From contig JAFGIC010000200.1 of assembly GCA_016929815.1 (NCBI GenBank), positions 1 to 9,750 of the forward strand: 9,750 bases of DNA, given 5' to 3'. Numbering within the stretch: the stretch's first letter is position 1; each line of letters begins with the position of its first letter. This DNA is from Deltaproteobacteria bacterium. GTDB lineage: Bacteria > Desulfobacterota > DSM-4660 > Desulfatiglandales > HGW-15. This document shows positions 5,760 through 9,750 of this stretch, one piece after another. The notes under the pieces are model-generated. The model had not been told where the DNA came from and did not search any database. It worked only from the letters and a program-made list of their open reading frames with translations. Both the position numbers and the translations under genes were made by a program.

Positions 5760-7004
5760 ATGCAGAAAAAAGACGATTCAAAAGGCGACCTTATGTGCTC
5801 CTTTTGCGGTAAAAGCCAGGAGGAGGTAAAAAAGCTCATCGCCGGACCATCAGTATATATATGCGATGAATGCATCCAGCTGTGCACCGAGATCATCGCC
5901 GACGAGCGCATCAGGGACAAAGAGGTAAAGTCCGGTCTTCCCAAGCCCTATGAGATAAAAGACGCGCTTGACCAATACGTGATAGACCAGGAAAAGCCAA
6001 AAAAAATCCTATCCGTCGCGGTGCATAATCATTATAAAAGGATCAACACCTCCATAGACATGGAAGATGTAGAGATCCAGAAGAGCAATATACTCCTTAT
6101 CGGCCCTACAGGCTCAGGCAAGACACTGCTGGCGCAGACCCTTGCCAGGATACTCAAGGTCCCCTTTGCCATCGCGGACGCCACAACGCTCACTGAGGCC
6201 GGGTATGTGGGGGAGGATGTCGAGAATATTATTTTGAACCTCGTCCAGATAGCCGATTATGATGTTGAATCAGCATGCAAGGGGATCGTTTATATCGATG
6301 AGATCGACAAGATCGCAAGGAAGACGGACAGCCCGTCCATTACCAGGGATGTCTCGGGCGAAGGCGTACAGCAGGCCCTCCTGAAAATCATTGAAGGGAC
6401 CATGGCCAATATCCCGCCCAAGGGCGGCAGAAAGCACCCCCAGCAGGACTTTGTCAAGGTGGACACGAGCAATATACTGTTTATCTGCGGGGGGACCTTT
6501 AACGGCCTTGACAGGATCATCCGAAACAGGATCGGAAGCAAATCCATGGGCTTTGAGGCAGAGCTGCATCAGGCCAAGGATGATGATTCCGACAGGCTGA
6601 TGTCGCTTATTCAGCCGGAAGACCTGGTCAAGTACGGAATGATACCTGAATTTATGGGAAGGATACCAATCATTGCCTCCCTCAACAGTCTGAGCGAGGA
6701 TGCCCTGGTCAGGATACTGACGGAGCCGAAAAACGCGCTTTTAAAACAGTATAAAAAACTGTTCGAGGTCGAAGGAGTCGAACTGAAGTTCAGTGACGAT
6801 GCAATCAAGACCATTGCACAGGACGCAATAAAGAGAAAGTCAGGCGCCCGCGGGCTTCGGGCCATACTCGAATCGGTTATGCTGGACATCATGTATGACA
6901 TCCCGAGCATGTCAGGCATCAGAGAATGTGTTATAGGAGAATCGGTCATCAAAGGAAAGGAACAACCCCTTTTAGTATATGAAAATAAGGCAGGTTACGC
7001 ATAA
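5760..7004 (+). CDS. clpX: ATP-dependent Clp protease ATP-binding subunit ClpX
   Basis: The protein has 414 residues, usual ClpX length. This AAA+ hexamer unfolds substrates and threads them into ClpP. The N-terminal zinc-binding domain has C13/C16 and C35/C38. Walker A is GPTGSGKT at 115-122, the pore-1 loop is GYVG at 148-151, Walker B is IVYIDE at 176-181, the RKH loop lies in GGRKHPQQDF, and sensor 2 is in GARGLRA. The ClpP-docking tripeptide, IGF in E. coli, reads M263-G264-F265, a conservative but less common form. GAGG at 5751-5754, overlapping the last base of the clpP stop codon, is the likely ribosome binding site, five bases before ATG, which implies coupled translation. The ORF ends three bases before the lon start. 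Confidence 0.98.
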   Translation: MQKKDDSKGDLMCSFCGKSQEEVKKLIAGPSVYICDECIQLCTEIIADERIRDKEVKSGLPKPYEIKDALDQYVIDQEKPKKILSVAVHNHYKRINTSIDMEDVEIQKSNILLIGPTGSGKTLLAQTLARILKVPFAIADATTLTEAGYVGEDVENIILNLVQIADYDVESACKGIVYIDEIDKIARKTDSPSITRDVSGEGVQQALLKIIEGTMANIPPKGGRKHPQQDFVKVDTSNILFICGGTFNGLDRIIRNRIGSKSMGFEAELHQAKDDDSDRLMSLIQPEDLVKYGMIPEFMGRIPIIASLNSLSEDALVRILTEPKNALLKQYKKLFEVEGVELKFSDDAIKTIAQDAIKRKSGARGLRAILESVMLDIMYDIPSMSGIRECVIGESVIKGKEQPLLVYENKAGYA

Positions 7005-7007
7005 AAC

Positions 7008-9461
7008 ATGTTTAATATAGACCAGAAAAATTCAATCGGTTTTTTGGAAGGCGAAAAAAACCAGTATCCGATATTGCCCCTGAGAGATGTGGTCGTCTTC
7101 CCGAATATGGTCGTCCCCCTCTTTGTAGGCAGGGAGAAGTCCATCAAGGCCCTTGAATACGCTATGTCCAGAGACAAGGACATCTTCCTCGCGGCACAGA
7201 AGGACGCTACAGTGGATAATCCCACGGAAAAGGATATATACTTTTTCGGGACCCTGGGATCCGTACTGCAGCTGCTGAGGCTGCCCGACGGGACCGTAAA
7301 GGCCCTCATAGAGGGTAAAAACAGGGCAAAGGCCGGGACCATAACCGAAAACCAGAACTTTTACATGGTTGAGGTTGAGAAGGTCATAGAGGATTATGAG
7401 ATTACGCCAAAGACAACCGCCCTTATAAGGACAGTTAATGAGAGTTTCGAGGAATACAGCAAACTTAATAAAAAGATCGGAAAGGACCTTGTATCCACTC
7501 TCGCGGCCATAGAGAACCCTTCGCGTCTGGCAGACACCATTGCCGCCCATCTGGCCATAAAGGTAAGCCAGAAACAGGAACTCCTGGAATGCGTTGACGT
7601 CGATCTTCGGCTTGAGAAACTCCTTGAAAGGCTTTCGAACGAGATCAATATCCTTGCCCTGGAGGGGCGGCTTAAAAAAAGGGTCAAGAAACAGATGGAG
7701 AAGACCCAGAAGGACTATTATCTGAACGAACAGATGAGGGCCATCCAGAAGGAGATGGGCGCCAAGGATGATTTCAAGGCTGAACTCGAACAGCTTGAAA
7801 AGAAGATAAAGAAAAAGAAGCTCTCAAAAGAGGCCTCCGCAAGGGTATGGCAGGAATACAACAAGCTCAAGATGATGTCTCCCATGTCCGCCGAGGCCAC
7901 AGTTGTCCGCAACTATATAGACTGGATACTGGGCCTCCCGTGGTTTGAATTGACAAAAGACAAGATAGACATCAAGGAGGCGGAGAAAATCCTTGAGGAA
8001 GATCACTACGGGCTGAAGAAACCGAAGGAGCGTATCCTTGAATACCTATCTGTGCAGACCCTTACAAAGAAGATCAAGGGCCCTATCCTTTGTCTGGTTG
8101 GCCCGCCCGGGGTGGGGAAGACCTCACTCGCGAAATCCGTTGCCAGGGCCATGGGCCGCAATTTTGTTAGGCTTTCTCTGGGAGGGGTAAGGGATGAGGC
8201 CGAGATAAGGGGGCACAGGAGGACATACATAGGCGCACTCCCCGGCAAGATCATACAGTATTTGAAAAAGGCCAAGTCAAGCAATCCCGTGTTCTGCCTC
8301 GACGAGGTCGATAAAATGAGCACGGATTTCAGGGGAGACCCTTCCGCTGCCCTCCTTGAGGTACTTGATCCTGAGCAGAATTTTGCATTCAATGATCATT
8401 ATCTTGACCTGGACTATGATCTTTCGCACATACTGTTTATAACTACAGCCAACACCCTTTATAATATCCCCCTGCCGCTGCAGGACAGGATGGAGATCAT
8501 AAGGCTGCCAGGTTACACCGAACTTGAAAAGCTCAACATTGCAAAGCAGTTCCTTATTAAAAAACAGGTGGAGCAGAACGGCCTGGAGCCCCGGAATATA
8601 ACCTTTTCAGACAAGGCTGTCCTTTCAATAATAAGAAACTATACAAGGGAGGCCGGGGTCCGCAATCTCGAGAGAGAGATATCCGCGGTCTGCAGGAAGG
8701 TGGCCAAGGAGGTCGTCAATAAGGGCAAGGATACAAGGATTAACATAACCTCCAACTCAATACATAAATACCTGGGTGTTATCAAGTTCAGGTTCGGCCG
8801 CACGGAAGAGCAGGACTATGTGGGGGTAACCACAGGCCTCGCATGGACGGACGTGGGAGGCGAACTCCTTCAGACGGAGGCCGCCATCATGCCAGGAAAA
8901 GGAAGCCTGGTCCTTACCGGAAAACTCGGAGAAGTAATGCAGGAATCGGCCCAGGCCGCCCTGAGTTACGCCAGGAGCAGATCCAGACAGCTTAAGCTCC
9001 CGGATAAATTCTATGAAAAGATGGATATCCACATACATGTGCCTGAAGGAGCAACGCCCAAGGACGGGCCTTCGGCCGGAATAGCCCTTGCGACATCAAT
9101 AATATCTGTCCTGACAGGCAGACCCGTAAGCCGGAACATTGCAATGACGGGCGAAATAACCCTCAGGGGGAGGGTCCTGCCCATAGGCGGGTTGAAGGAG
9201 AAGATCCTGGCCGCCCACAGGGGAAAGATTACCAAGGTGATTATACCCCTTGAAAACAAAAAGGACATTGAGGAGATTCCTGCCAAGATATTAAGGCAGG
9301 TGGAGATCGTGCCTGTAGAGCATATGGATGAGGTGCTGAGGGAGGCGCTTATCCTCAAGGAAGGTGAGGATCTTTTCGCGCCCGAGGAAAAATGCGAGCC
9401 CTTCCGTGTTGAATTCTTTGATGATGCCAAGCAGAAACAACCTGAAATAACCGCGCATTAA
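7008..9461 (+). CDS. lon: ATP-dependent Lon protease (LonA type)
   Basis: The protein has 817 residues, within the usual LonA range. It is a cytoplasmic homohexameric protease that degrades misfolded and regulatory proteins. Domains in order: N-terminal LON substrate-binding domain (about 20-215, starting YPILPLRDVVVFPNMVVPLFVGR), a charged coiled-coil stretch (about 220-275), the AAA+ module with Walker A GPPGVGKT at 365-372 and Walker B ending D432-E433, and a C-terminal peptidase domain (from about 600, YVGVTTGLAWTDVGG). The Ser-Lys dyad is S689 in DGPSAG and K732 in GGLKEK. There is no membrane segment, so it is not LonB. The start is three bases after the clpX stop. Only a distant AGG (6992-6994) precedes it, so translation may depend on coupling to clpX. 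No terminator separates it from the tRNA genes downstream. Confidence 0.98.
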   Translation: MFNIDQKNSIGFLEGEKNQYPILPLRDVVVFPNMVVPLFVGREKSIKALEYAMSRDKDIFLAAQKDATVDNPTEKDIYFFGTLGSVLQLLRLPDGTVKALIEGKNRAKAGTITENQNFYMVEVEKVIEDYEITPKTTALIRTVNESFEEYSKLNKKIGKDLVSTLAAIENPSRLADTIAAHLAIKVSQKQELLECVDVDLRLEKLLERLSNEINILALEGRLKKRVKKQMEKTQKDYYLNEQMRAIQKEMGAKDDFKAELEQLEKKIKKKKLSKEASARVWQEYNKLKMMSPMSAEATVVRNYIDWILGLPWFELTKDKIDIKEAEKILEEDHYGLKKPKERILEYLSVQTLTKKIKGPILCLVGPPGVGKTSLAKSVARAMGRNFVRLSLGGVRDEAEIRGHRRTYIGALPGKIIQYLKKAKSSNPVFCLDEVDKMSTDFRGDPSAALLEVLDPEQNFAFNDHYLDLDYDLSHILFITTANTLYNIPLPLQDRMEIIRLPGYTELEKLNIAKQFLIKKQVEQNGLEPRNITFSDKAVLSIIRNYTREAGVRNLEREISAVCRKVAKEVVNKGKDTRINITSNSIHKYLGVIKFRFGRTEEQDYVGVTTGLAWTDVGGELLQTEAAIMPGKGSLVLTGKLGEVMQESAQAALSYARSRSRQLKLPDKFYEKMDIHIHVPEGATPKDGPSAGIALATSIISVLTGRPVSRNIAMTGEITLRGRVLPIGGLKEKILAAHRGKITKVIIPLENKKDIEEIPAKILRQVEIVPVEHMDEVLREALILKEGEDLFAPEEKCEPFRVEFFDDAKQKQPEITAH

Positions 9462-9507
9462 TGCTTGACAATCAATATCATTATATGAGAAAAAATAGAA
9501 TTTTTCA

Positions 9508-9583
9508 GGGCGGGTAGCTCAGTTGGGAGAGCGTCGGCCTTACAAGCCGAATGTCGCAGGTTCAAGCCCTGTTCCGCCCACCA
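9508..9583 (+). tRNA. tRNA-Val (anticodon UAC)
   Basis: A 76-base cloverleaf. The acceptor GGGCGGG (9508-9514) pairs with TCCGCCC (one G-U), followed by discriminator A and encoded CCA (9581-9583). The D-stem is GCTC/GAGC. The anticodon stem TCGGC/GCCGA encloses the loop CTTACAA with anticodon TAC at 9541-9543. The T-loop region reads GGTTCAAGCC. It lies 46 bases after the lon stop. A TTGACA at 9465-9470 lacks a properly spaced -10, so read-through from lon is possible. Confidence 0.97.
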
Positions 9584-9587
9584 GTTG

Positions 9588-9606
9588 AAGAACTTAAATT
9601 GTTCTT
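9588..9606 (+). other. Small hairpin between the two tRNA genes
   Basis: AAGAAC (9588-9593) and GTTCTT (9601-9606) pair perfectly around a seven-base loop, starting five bases after the CCA end of tRNA-Val. The stem is short and AT-rich and no T-run follows, so it is not a convincing terminator. It could mark or aid 3' processing of the tRNA precursor, or be chance. Confidence 0.3.
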
Positions 9607-9634
9607 GCTTATCAGGAAACAGTTGTTGTATAAA
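9605..9634 (+). promoter_or_regulatory. Tentative promoter for tRNA-Asp
   Basis: TATAAA at 9629-9634 matches the -10 consensus at five of six positions. TTGCTT at 9605-9610, 18 bases upstream, matches the -35 only in TTG. Transcription would begin near 9641, about 30 bases before the tRNA. Processing from a common tRNA-Val/tRNA-Asp precursor is the alternative. Confidence 0.3.
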
Positions 9635-9672
9635 TTTCCATGCTGTTACAGGATAGGAAAAAGGATCTTTCA

Positions 9673-9749
9673 GGGGATGTAGTTCAGTCGGTTAGAACGC
9701 CGGCCTGTCACGCCGGAGGTCGCGAGTTCGAGCCTCGTCGTCCCCGCCA
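9673..9749 (+). tRNA. tRNA-Asp (anticodon GUC)
   Basis: A 77-base cloverleaf that ends one base before the window edge. The acceptor GGGGATG (9673-9679) pairs with CGTCCCC, followed by discriminator G and encoded CCA (9747-9749). The anticodon stem CCGGC/GCCGG encloses the loop CTGTCAC with anticodon GTC at 9707-9709. The T-arm reads GAGTTCGAGCCTC. Discriminator G and anticodon GUC are both aspartate identity elements. More tRNA genes could follow beyond the window. Confidence 0.97.
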
Positions 9750-9750
9750 A

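Noticed and set aside
9465..9501. TTGACA (9465-9470) with TAGAAT (9496-9501) as a tRNA-Val promoter
   Set aside because: The spacer would be 25 bases, and the closer TATATG is only 11 bases away. Neither spacing fits a sigma-70 promoter.

Overview
The window looks like chromosomal core DNA from a Gram-negative bacterium, most plausibly a Desulfobacterota/deltaproteobacterium-like lineage. This is an inference from three things: the unbroken order tig-clpP-clpX-lon followed by tRNA genes, an ExeA/GspA-type ATPase carrying LysM and SPOR-like domains (an envelope protein), and an FHA-GAF signalling protein. I cannot name a genus from sequence alone.

Left part (1-1034): a possible 3' tail of an upstream gene, a short gap with a tentative promoter, then a gene for an FHA-GAF protein read rightwards. 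Middle-left (1037-3341): two genes read leftwards as a probable operon. The upstream one encodes a membrane-anchored ExeA-like AAA+ ATPase with a C-terminal LysM domain and SPOR-like domain. The downstream one encodes an acidic, low-complexity protein with an N-terminal four-cysteine zinc ribbon. This operon converges on the FHA-GAF gene with only two bases between the stop codons.

An intergenic region of about 400 bases (3342-3740) separates the leftward operon from the rightward proteostasis cluster. It is AT-rich and has no convincing gene. It holds a CATGCC/GGCATG inverted repeat, a third CATGCC copy overlapping a TTGACA hexamer, and promoter-like hexamers on both strands.

Right part (3741-9461): trigger factor (nascent-chain chaperone), ClpP (serine peptidase), ClpX (its AAA+ unfoldase) and Lon (self-contained AAA+ protease). 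Spacing is 94, 8 and 3 bases, so clpP-clpX-lon at least should be co-transcribed. Together they cover folding at the ribosome and ATP-dependent degradation of misfolded or tagged proteins. All Clp and Lon catalytic residues are intact. Trigger factor lacks the usual PPIase-site phenylalanine, and ClpX has MGF instead of IGF in the ClpP-docking loop. The window ends with tRNA-Val(UAC) and tRNA-Asp(GUC), both with encoded CCA.

Most of the window is conserved housekeeping. I see no CRISPR array, mobile element, integrase, toxin-antitoxin pair or defence system. The least-explained parts are the ExeA-LysM-SPOR/zinc-ribbon pair and the 3342-3740 regulatory region.
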